Source of the DNA: Scortum barcoo
Lineage: Eukaryota > Chordata > Actinopteri > Centrarchiformes > Terapontidae
Assembly (NCBI GenBank): GCA_023238725.1
Contig: CM041551.1
Coordinates: 6,685,759 to 6,749,758 of the forward strand
DNA length: 64,000 bases
Reading direction: 5' to 3'
Under the pieces are notes generated by a model. The model searched no databases. It was not told the origin of the DNA and saw nothing but the letters and a program-made list of their open reading frames with translations. Below are positions 28,201-40,200 of the stretch, piece by piece; the first letter of the stretch is position 1; the number at the start of each line of letters is the position of its first letter. The translations under genes were made by a program, and so were the position numbers.

Positions 28201-31200
28201 GGGTGAATACTGTGTGGAGTAATGAGAGTGGGAATTCAACCCGACATCCCAGTCTTCACCGGCTCTCCCGCGGCTGGTGTCGCCCAAATCTACTCAGGTA
28301 CACGCTGTGCCCAGGTGGGCCTGGCAGTGGCGTTATTGCCTCTGCGACCTGATAGCACCATGACAGATGCCGGGTCCAACAGGAGCTGGCACCTTGCCAC
28401 GGGGAGCACAAACACACACATGCAATTGCGTGCGTTCAGGGTGCAGCGTGTGCAGGTTGTAAAAGTTAAACTCGGTTGCTTGGTTTTAAAAAATATTGTG
28501 CAGAAAACACAAGCACGCACGTCCGAGACCTCAAAGAACTTCCACAAACAAAAAGTGTGAATTTAGTTTTTTCACCTCTTCGCGTTTTCTCCCTCTCTCA
28601 CACACACACGCATACACACTTGCACACATGCAGGACATGCTAAGCTGGCTTTTGAAGGCCTTCTTTTCATTCCATATGTCTGAAGTTTTAACTCTATTTC
28701 TTTCAGAGCTGTCAGTGCTCCTGCACAGGGAGCTGAGTGACAGATACACAACAGGAGCATAATAAAAAAGTCAGGAGTTTCTTAAAACTCCTCTGTAAAA
28801 CTACTATTAAGCTTTGGGGAACGGAACAATGACATGCGGTGACATTTCCTTTAAAGTGCTCTGAAGTGTCAAAAACCACCCAGGGAAGCAGGGGAGTTTT
28901 CAAATGAATATCTGCAATACTGATCGAATGCTTGGATGACCTTGGTTGGTAGAAACAAGGGCAAGTGTAAAGTTCTGACTTATTCCCACAATTCTACTTG
29001 GCGCAACCCTTTTCAGAGTGTCACTCTGTTGCTTTCTTTAATCGCTGTACAACAAATCTCCCTCATACCCATAATTAGTCACACGAGACGCTCATACATC
29101 AGGTTATGTCATTATGTTCATATTGCTATAAAAGTGCAGTTTGGTTCATACAATTAGATTTAATGTGTCCCTTAAAAACATTTTGATCAGTAACTGTTAA
29201 GTGCACAATTGTTGCAGACTAGATGTGACGGATATGAGGCTGTGTTATGCAATAAATTTTGTGTGTTATATATATGTGTGTGTGTGTGTGTGCGTGCAGC
29301 CGTGGTGTGTTACCTGTTTTTCCACAGCCAGCCAAAGCGGCCCAGACATTCTTTGTGGGCGCCTAAACCACACTTGGAGCAGAGGTAGCCCTGGTAAAAG
29401 ATGCCCCTGCAGACAGACGAACAGGAAAAGTCATCACATGGAGTTCTGGGTAATATGGTAGTAGAAAATGAACAGGTGTGGTAGGTAGGTAGGTAGTGCA
29501 CAGAATAACATGTTAATTCTAGCTTTATTTCAGCTCAAAAAACTGCACCAGCTCGTAGCTAACAAATATTAAAAGGAGGACACTCGGACTCTGGGTTAAG
29601 TGGTGTCGGTGCAGTGTGTAGCTCTGTTTTCATTTACATAACCATCTCAGAGGCCCTAATTAAAATGACATGAAAGTAAAGGCTGCTTTGTTTTGCTCTC
29701 CAGCAAATAGCCTGTTTAACCTCTTTGAGAAAACTAGCATGAAGTTAACCTGCAGGTATACTATTATGTGTTTTTTTGCACAGTTCAGAACTACAGGGTG
29801 TGTGTGTGTGTGTGTGTGTGTGCGTGTGTGTGTTGCATTAGGGGGGAACGGTGACTTCAAACCATTAGGACACTGGGCTTACATGTAGGCAAACGGGAAA
29901 AGATTTCCTTTCATGTGATTTCATAGGAACTGTGAAGGTTTCATAAGACTTTCTGCGTGTTTAATTTTTCACGAGACAGCAGTATAGCACACTGGATATT
30001 CAATTAGATCAGACATCGTGTTTTCGCAACTGTCTTGCGAAAAAGTCACAGTAAGAATAATGTCACTTTTTTTGCAGCACTTTTTTTTTGTAAAATAATA
30101 TCAAAAAATCACAGAATAACACTTGACTCATTAGACTCATGATTCAAGAGGTTATTTGACATCTGGTGCCTGTTAAATAAGAGGTGAAATTCCTGTGTCT
30201 TTTCAAGGTAATCAAAAGTTCCTCTTATTTCCACCGCCGGTGAAGAGCTCCAGGACAATAGTCATGATGAAAGAGGCCAAAGGACCAATTATCATTTGAA
30301 TACAAACTTGAGAAATAATCAAGAAAACAGCAACCTCCAGGAAAATAACGCACCGCTGCCACTTCAGATGCTTCCTGATACCTTCCCTGCTTTATTCTTG
30401 TTTTTCTCCTGTATTATCCTCAGAAAATGCTGGTGAATTCAGCATGCGGCTCTGTATATTCACAGCGCAATAACCTTGTACCCTTTCCCCATCCATCGCC
30501 TTGAAGAAGTGCTGAAGTGTGACAGACATTTTTCTTCGCCGTCCTCGGTAGGTGAAACCACTCAGTCATTCCCGCTGTGAGAAAGACCATGAGGCACGGT
30601 CCTCTGGGTGCCGATACCATTCAGCAAATTCAAAAGAAACTTTGTGTAACTAAGGCACATGTGCAGAGGAAGAGAGGACTAAAAGGAAAGTGACGAATAG
30701 ATTGTTAGGGTACACTGGAGAGGAATAGGAGGAGCGGAGGTCTTTCAAAGGAGTCCTGACAGTTGTTTGAAGGGGAAGGGTTCGCATCTCGTCCTCAGTC
30801 TTTATGTTTGACGGTGGCCTTGAAGAGATTTTTGTGCTGTTTCCACTGTGTGTGTGTGTGTGTGGATAAATAATAATTGGCCTCTTACCTCAGCAGCATG
30901 TGGCAAGAGTTGCAGGAGGTGATCCTTTCAAAGGTGTGCATACGAAACTCATGGAAGTTGTTAGTGGCGTTCTCAGGGCGAATGTTGGATCTAAACAAGA
31001 CACATTAGATACTTTGGTTTATTTATGGTCATTTATATTTCTCACAAAAATGAACATCAGCACATTTGGTGAGGTGAATAAAAGCATGGCGTACTGGCGA
31101 TTTGTGACGTCTTTTCTTTTTGATGGTTTTGGTTTCCTTTATCATATATAGTTAAACAATGACAATACTGTCCACTATGCACTGATCTTTACGTAAGTGC

Positions 31201-34200
31201 CCCTGAACACACCTATTAAAAATGACAGAACAGATAAAGACAAAGACACACACACTCACAGAGTCAACCTGCAGTATGGTGGTCAGCTTGTTTGAAATTA
31301 GACATGAGTCTAAATCAATGAATGAAAATGAGCTTCTGCTTGTTGTCCACTTTGTTACTGTTTTCCAGACAGCTTTGGTCTTTGATGAAATGTCAGTTTC
31401 AAACTAAAAAAAAATATTTTTCGCTCATAATTGGAGCCAACAAACTCTCTTCCATGGCAACAGTAACATTTCACTGATACAGTTCTTTGAAGTGGGAAGG
31501 AGAGAATTGCAAGTAGACAGGCAAGGTCTGTTCGAAGTGAACACAGAAGTGTTCTTGGCCCCTTGGGACATGGATGTGTGCATGCGTGTGTGTGTGTGTA
31601 GGTGGGTGGGTGAGTGTATGAGAGGAAAAAAAGACAAGATTTGTGCTCCTGAAGTTTGCCTGTAGCACAAATGCCTGTTTATTCGAAATTTAACAGGTCG
31701 TCCTTTGTTTTCCAGTGTTACAATAGACAGACATGATGACATTATTGCATAAGCTTTTAGCTTTTTGCTTAATTTGCACAGGCGCTACTTTTGAAAGTCA
31801 AATAATAATAAATTGACAGGCTGCAAGGTGAAGATTGTTTGTAACTATAAATTACACTTTTACCATATACCTAATCCCATTAAAAGATCCTGAATATGTT
31901 GCTATGCCATGTTTCCAACAAGAAAAAAAATCCCTAACGAACCCCCCGAGCTTCCTTTTTCTTCCAGTTTGACTTTGAGAGTCCAACCGACTTCTTCTTG
32001 TTCCAACTTCTTCCTCTTCCTCTCCTCTTCGTGCACTGAGGCTTTTAATACTGGCCAATGCAACTTTTTTATGTTCCAAACTTACGCTCAGAGGTAGCCG
32101 CGTGAATGTGAAGAAAACTCAGAAACACAAAATGACTTAATTTCTTCCGACACTCAAGCACTCACTGCCGTTTTAGCAACATTCTGTCTATTCTCTCTTT
32201 CAGTTTCTCGCTTTCTGTATATGTGGAGCAGCGTGTCTGCTGAGCCCCTGGCGGCTGCAGAGCCTTAGTCAAGCGGCGAGCAGTGGGTGGTTTGGAAATA
32301 AATGTGGCACGTGAGAAAACAACTGTTCACAGATCAGCTATCAAGCGTCGTTCGGGGAGCATGTGATTGTCTGGTAATTCTCTCAGCTCGTTAATTCAGT
32401 CCCAAAAGTTAATCATCCACAGCCCCTGTTTTCTCACATCGCGCCTCGGCTCATTTTCCTAATCCTCATCTTCACTTCCTGTTAAGGCCTGTTGATTTCC
32501 TTTGTAGCTTGACAATGTTATTTCACAGATTTTTCTTTTCATTTCATTAGTCTCTTTTTTTTCAGTTTTTATTTCTATATCTTCACTGTAATTGCACCTG
32601 CTTTGGAGCCCCATTTGTCTAATTAATTACTAATTGTCGCTGATATCACTGGAAGTTAGGTATCTGAAAAAAAAAACAAATCCAATAATCACTATCCCTA
32701 CTAAACTAAAGAATCCAGGAGACCAAGGCAGTGTAGAGTCTGAAGCTTTAGTGTATGAATGAGTATATGAGTATATGAAGCTACTATCTACCATGTCTGT
32801 TTTACTGACATGTAGTGGTGGACACACTAGAACATGACTAATGTCCTCATATTGTCCTTTTTAAAAAAATGTCTGTCTAATTATCGTCTAGATATGTAAC
32901 GGGATACATAGTGGATCAGATGTAGTTTTTCAAATGTCATATTACTTCAGGAAATGATTAATGCAACACAGGTTGAGAAGTTTGAAATCATCCTCTTAAA
33001 CAGATTCTGGGATACTGATTGTTGTTATTCTGGATTTCACTGTGGAGTTTGTTGCTCCATGATGGTCTCAATGTTGTTTCTCAGGCTTTACGATGTTGTT
33101 TTTCAGGCTTTACACTGAAAATATTTTGGGCATAGAAAAGGTATTGATATTAAAGGGTTAGAAAAACAATTTAGTGTCGTACCTCAATGAAATTGCAGGA
33201 CTTGATGAAGATACATTAAAAAAGAATTTAAAATCAAAGCAGGTGAGGAGGAGATATCCTGACTTTTAGAGTAAAATATTTTATCCTACATTACCCATAA
33301 TGCAACTTAACAGCATCATTTATGAGACAATCTATGCTTGGTAAGCGCACACTTTCAAAATATGGATATATAAATATGTACATAATATAATATTCTTTCA
33401 AAATCAGTTCATGGTGATGGATTCCTGCTAGAAATCTGTAGTCTGAGTCAGAAAGCCAGTGTTACCCTGACAGCATCACTATGACATCATCAGGGTCACT
33501 TTTTTTACACTTTGAACGTCTTCTCCAGAGCCACAGAGGACATTAATCAACTGTCTTTAACTGTCTCCTACTGTACCTGCTGTACTGTTTGTATCCTGTA
33601 CAAGCTGGAGCCAATTTCATACGACTAATTCCTGCACACTTCTTGGTCGTGATGAGTAAAGTGATTCTAATCTCGTCGAATTGCAGCTTTATAGTTCAAA
33701 ATGAGTTCTGTCTGACTCCTGGCCCCCTACAGTAGATCAAACTGCGGTTTCATACAAATATTCAGCTAACGAGCCACATCCTCATAAACCTCCATGCGTT
33801 ATAAGATCTGTACTTTTAAACTCAAAACCACATCTGTTTACACACTTTTGTCCAATATTGTATGACCTGCGCTTTAAATTGCTAAAGGTATATTAATGTC
33901 TAGATGCATCTACCACTGCAGTTACTGTATGCCTACTAAAACCTTCCTGTGTGTGTCAACACTGTGAAAGGCAGAATGGCAGGTAGAGTGTCTTTGAGAC
34001 AGTCATTAGTCAGTTATTCATCTTCCTTGGCTCTGTAAGTGAAATATAATAGTTCCATTTGTCACGCTTGGCATCAGTTTCAGTCAGTTTAAGTGAATCT
34101 GGATTCAGTTCATGTTGTGGATTGGTTGATGCAGTTTGACGACAAACACCTGATGGAATCAAATTTAACCACCTGAGCTCTCTGAGTATAAAGTATTAAA

Positions 34201-37200
34201 TGTTTATTAATGCTACTCTAGATGTCATTTTTAGAGCATTTTCATCCAGGTTTTGGTTTCAGAGGTAAGACTGCGACTAATCTTCTTATCTTTTTTTATC
34301 GCTGTGGTGTGTCTCTCGTAAATCATCAAGTGGCCTAACTTGAATAACAGGACGGGCGGTGTGTGCGCTTTGATGCTGTGACAAAATGCAGTGGGGACAA
34401 AATGACAGACGCTCTCATCACTCTGTCCCAGATGAACACACACACACACGCACACACAAAGGAAACTCACATGGCCATGCCAAACTGGTCCAGCCACTTC
34501 TTTTTCAGCTCTTTGGTCTTGAAGAAGAATTCAAAGCCGCTCTGGCCCTGGTTATGAGTGAGGTAGAATCCGTAGGACCACTGCAACAGGGAAGAAAAAA
34601 AAAACACACAGATTGAGACAGAAAATAAAACGACGGTAAATAAATAGAGGGTTTGAGCGCGAGACAAATGGAGCGAGGGGAATGGGGGGGGGGCAGGAGC
34701 TGAAGGAGACAGGATGCAGTGAGACAGATGGAGACAAAGAGATGCTAAAATGAAAGAGGGATGCCTTGGGGAGAGCAAACACAAAGGCTGAAGGGTTGGA
34801 GGGCGGCAGAACTGACAGACAGAGACAAAACAGAGAGGAAGAGCATGAAGGAGAGGAGGAAGAGAGTGTGAGGTAGCTGTGCCATATAACTGCTGGGCAT
34901 CTGACAGCGTGCACAGACCAAATAGTGAGTGGGCCTGTAATCATCTGCCATTACCCACTTCAAAAGCGAAATATTAGTCTATTAGCCTCTGTGTCGACAC
35001 ATGCCTCTGTTTTTTTTTGTTTTTTTTTCAATAGCATCACTAAACAGATGCTTGTGACGCGCACTTTTTATGGCTCCTGGTTGTGGTTTTGAACTTCTAG
35101 CACTCAGCTCTGAAGGCTAAAAACATGCCAGGCTCACAGTGCTGTCAGGGAGGCTCATCTTTTCTATTGAAGGGAAAGAGAAAAGGAAAGCGGCGCTCTA
35201 CAGAGGCATTCCCAGTGGACACCGAGACTTACGCTCAGCAAAGATATCTCTAGCTACCAATTTGTAAAGAGAAGGAGGAGGTGTTTGTCTGTCTTTCTGT
35301 CAGCTTAGGTCTTTTTTTTTTGTTTGTTTGTTTTTTGCTTGGTTTACCTTTGGAATTTAAAGGGATTACACATCCAGATGGATAATGTGATGCATTTATT
35401 TGTTGATCTTTCTCTAATGTAATTGATCTGACCCTTGCCCAAGTCATTCAGCTTTTGCATGTTTGAACTTCGGTTATATCAGATACATTACCAACTTTAT
35501 ATCAGCAGAAACAAGTGGTGAACACAACACTGACATATAAGCTTTTACATTTTTAATTGATGTGCTAACTTGTTTGCATACAGCTGACATATACACATTC
35601 AACATGCACTGCGCAACTTTAGCATTCAGAGTTGTTTTTTTCTCCCACCTGGCGCATGTAAAGCTGATATTATCCCCCTTTAGCTCTTTTCTGGCCTCAA
35701 CCAACTCTAGTATCATGCTCTTTAGCTGTTTACTTCTCTGCACAGTCACTAGCTTTGTCTGTCTGCCATTTGGTAGGGAAGGTAGTTTACGCTGGGTTTT
35801 TAGAGCATTATGAGGGCGAACAGAAAGTAAAAGTAAAGTTGCAGGCCAGAAACAAAAACAATGAGCTGAAAGATGCTAAAAGTGCAGAGTCGGGTGATGG
35901 TTATCTGTTGGTTCGCCACTACGGGAGACCCCTTACACATTACAAATAGAAAACTGATTTTGTTATTGTAAAAAAATATTCATGATAGCAACTTTAAATA
36001 AACCCTGAAATACACGTCAAGCTTTCGCTCCATCACTTCCTGCTTTAGCATGAAAAATGGTGCCAGTCCAACAGTTGCACAAAAGTTTCCTCCTGCTGTT
36101 TACATCAATTTAGAGGCAGTTAGACTTTAAGGTTATGACTTGAAGGTAGATGTGATTGTTTTGCTTCTGTGATGAAGGTTCTTATTGCCGCTTCCCTCAG
36201 ACAGCCACTGTCATTTTTTTTGCATTTCCATAATAAATATGCAATCAGACAAACTGCATCATATCCATCATGTCAGAGGTGAATGACGCTGAGGTAGCTG
36301 AAAGTTTCATAGAAAAAAAAACCTCTATAAGCCCATATGGGTCTAAGCCTACTAATGTCTGCTATTTACAACATCATTATTGCCCGAATCATTGTTTCCT
36401 GGCACGCCTTCAATATCATTCCTCATTATGATTGGCAATATTTTTCACCACTTGGCACTTAGTATTCGCTGTGTGTATTTGTGTGTGTGTGTGTGCGTAG
36501 TCAGGCCCAAAGCGAGGTTTAATGATAACACCATCTGGGTGGAGGCAGACTGTTCTAGTCTGACACTGTTTCAGTATTATGCTGGTAAATGAACAAGACA
36601 ATGTAAAACATGTGCTGGAACCAGCATGTACCAAATTATTTAAGACTCCTTTCTCTTGATTATGTTGTTGTTTGTGTTGTGAGCTGGAAAGATTTTTGCA
36701 TGAAGCTCATTTTAGCTGCACATTAGGGGATTCAGAGCACCCAATGCAGCAGCGGGGTGTAGAGGTGGGTACAGGTGCTTATAAAATACTGTCAGGAAGC
36801 AAGTTAACTCAATTTTTACTCAGTTTTATGGGGCTGTGTTTATCTGATAAATTGTTATGGCTGCTCATTATGCTGAAGTAGCGCTGTTAATTGGTTTGTC
36901 TGGAGTCCAACATGGTTTCTAAGCTTTGCTGACTCAGTCATAAAGAGGCAATAATGGACTCAACGGTGCACGACTTCCCTCCATTATAGCTGATTGGTTG
37001 TTATATGAGATGCTTGTTTTTTTCTTTTTATTTTACAGCATGTTAAGAAGTATGTTCTGCTATTATTTTTTTTCACTGTGTATTACATCAACACAGAGAA
37101 AGAGTGGAAGTAGGAAGCAGAATAAACTCGCTACATCGTTCTCGCTCTATTAGGATGAACATGTCATACAGCCCTGGGTAAAAATTAAATGTCATCAAAG

Positions 37201-40200
37201 CCGTTTTAGCTGTTATTAAATCACAGCTTAAAGTGGCTTATTGCTTTTTGAAAATGGTAATACCACACCATAAAATAAAAATCTAAAGTCCTAAGACACA
37301 TTTTCTTTTATGGTGTGGATTCAAAGTGGGGCCACCAATCAGACCTCAGAAATCAAAGCTTGCTTATTAAGGTAAAACCAACAAAATTAGATGTGTGATT
37401 CACACGTTCATCTCAGCTGTGATGTGTCTGGACTAAAATGTGTTATCTGTGGGAGTAAACTATTTGGCTGTCAGAATCACTGGGACATTTCTTCATTGGA
37501 TTCAGATTCAAAGCACATGTTTTCATTATTGAAGGGCTTCATTTTTGTTTGCAGCACAATAAAGAATGTGTTTGAATATGTTGTGCAAATATGAGCAATG
37601 CATGCGGTCTGGGAGTCTGGTAGGAAAGAAGCCACCTGATTTGTTTCTTCTGACTCCAGCTTGATATGACTGAGGCTAATGCTCCTCCATGTGGTAAACA
37701 TCATCTCTGTGGCCTCGCCAAAACTGGAATTGAGTTACTCTCTTGGAAGCGAAAAGGAAATGTTCACAAAGAGATGTGTTGCTGCCAAAAAAAAAAAAAG
37801 ACTGAAAGATGTGCCAATATCTTTTTCAAGGTGACGGCCAGATCTGAAACTTGAATTCACCTGGGAGGCCTACACATGGGCAGGCTGGAAAGATCCAAAC
37901 TTGGCCATGTTGTACAGTACAATGAATTTTACATGGCTTTCTTTAACACAATCAGAACAGGCCCACGAGTATTTTAGTTCTTTTCCTGACTGAATACTGT
38001 CATACATAAACTTCTTGACTTTTCCTATCTGGGACACACATCTCTATACACCATCACTGCTCAAAACCAACTTGGTGTGCACGACTGCTGATAATCACTC
38101 AAAGTGTACAAATGTCTCACAGTGGACATTTTGGACATTTGCACAGGTGTAATAGTGGCTGCAATCAATGGCTTCTATTTGGTCTATGAGATTCATCATT
38201 ACTCAGGAAACAGAGCCATCATGAATGCTGTTATTTGCATCTGTGCTTTAAAGTCTGTTTAATGCAGACCAATGCAGCTTAATGATGGTCGTTGATGTTG
38301 CCACTAAAATACCCCGTCGTACACTCGTCACGACAGAAAAACAGTTACTGAAGCAACATTTAGACCAACACCTAGGGATGGCACACCATGCCCCACTCCT
38401 TAGTAGAAGATATTCAGGAGAGGAAGAGAGGAAGAATCTAAGTGTGTGTGTGTGTGTGTAGGACCTTTCGGTTCTCCTTGTCCGACGTGGGGTTGTTGGT
38501 GATCTTGAAGAGGTGCAGGTCGATCACCTCTTTCATCTCGTAGTTGTCTCCTCGCCGCTTGCATACGATCACCGCAGCATCGAACAGGAAGATGTGCCTG
38601 CGGGTCAAAGAGCAGCATGTCAAAGTCACTGAGAGCAAACTTAATGTTCCAGTTTATACTTTGATGTTACTCTGCCAACTGCATTTGAGAAAATGCTACG
38701 GTATGCATCATTTCTGACACAATCATAGAAATAAATATGATATAATAAAACAGACTAAACTGTGGACATGTTTTAGGTGTATTCTGTGTGTCAGAAAAGT
38801 ATTCTCCTGTTTCTGTGCTGGCTCTACAGATATGGACTGCCTCAAGCTCAGGCTACCTGTTATTTTAAGCTACAGTAGACTCATCAAGGTACATGACAAG
38901 TGTTTGGCGAACACAATGCTGGAGGAGAAGGGCAAGACTAACAAGGCAATTTCTGTCTGATGAAAGTTGCATATCGTACCACCAGACAAGATAAAATTGT
39001 ACCTGACACACAACGCTGTTTGCAAATGCAGTTCTGATGAGATAAAAGGACATCCTTCAGTAGATAAGAGCCAGCTAAATGACCAAAAAGCGACCCGGGA
39101 CATGTGATGATTGATGGTGGCGTTCTTCACATATATGGGCGAGACACACAGGTTTAGCTACTAACAGCACTTTGGCTCAGAGAAATATATATTCTGGCAG
39201 TTTTCCAACCACAAAACCTGGTTCCTGTAAAGCTGCAATCAGTCTGTCAGTGTTTTAGTAAAGCAGCGTGTCAGTCTGACATCTCACCTGTCCTGTTTAG
39301 CTCGTTTGTCCACCGAGGCCACCCGTACCTCCCCGTCACCTTTTGGTCTCCCGTAGTTATTCAGACGCTGATTCTGCACGGGGAAGAGAAAGATGGATTG
39401 CTATCTGACGGGAGCATTTCCAAAGCATTGTGAGGGTGAGGTCAGCTTCTCGTTACTTGGAGGGTGGCTTACCAGGTTTTCGATGGATTTTTGATACTGA
39501 TCTATTTCCCGCAGCGTCTCGTTGTCCCTCTTGACTTCGTTGACATACTGAGCCAAGTCCTGCACACAGATCAGAAAACAATAAAGCATCTCCCTTTAAT
39601 TTACTTCCATTTAGTCTAAACGTTAAAAATTGTGTACCATTTGTTTTTTTTTTTTCTTTTCCCCTTCAACCAATGCTGACGTGGTCTTTTAAACTCCAAA
39701 AATCCTGTATGTGATACTGAGCTCTACAAACCAACTGGACTTGAGTAAGGACGGGGCTCTCGGCTTTCAACCCAGCCGCCTTTGAGGGTTAAAAGAAGGA
39801 GCAGGACTTATAAATGCTGCATTTAGTGGAAGACTCATTTATTTATGTGTAGTCAAACGTTGCGGACACGCAATGACTTGCAATGCAGTGCAATATCTTG
39901 TAGTCTCCTCTCAGACGTGATCATGTTAGTTTGTGAGCCAACACCGGCTTTCAGAGCAGGCTGAGAACATGTCACCAGGTAGAGGGAAAATAGGATTGTA
40001 TTAATGATGCTGGAAATAATGGTTAATGATAAACAGAGCCGAAATGAATGGATTACTTCAGTAAATTAACCAACAATCTAACAGGCAGTAACACATTCCT
40101 TTAAAGGCCTGAAAAAGCATTTTCTTTCTGCAAACGTTAGAACTTTTGCTGTTGTTTCATGGAAAAATTCTTTTCCTCATTAGTTTACAGACTTTTGTGC

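Larger units (their letters stand above)
34581..38464 (-). other. vav3: vav3 intron 14
   Basis: About 3.9 kb. Holds T-rich tracts (35008-35029 and 35311-35337), a candidate interspersed repeat at 35640-35960, (TG)n near 36478-36497, a 13-bp inverted repeat (37263-37318) and (CA)n beside the exon 14 donor. Confidence 0.78.

Noticed and set aside
29314..29406. Explaining the frame problem by a shifted splice site
   Set aside because: Both ends have single clear AG and GT sites, and the residues on each side fix both frames inside the exon, so the shift must lie within it.
34552..34944. 130-codon minus-strand open frame, Ser/Leu/Phe-rich
   Set aside because: Shadow of purine-rich intronic sequence next to the PH exon; it overlaps exon 15 in another frame.
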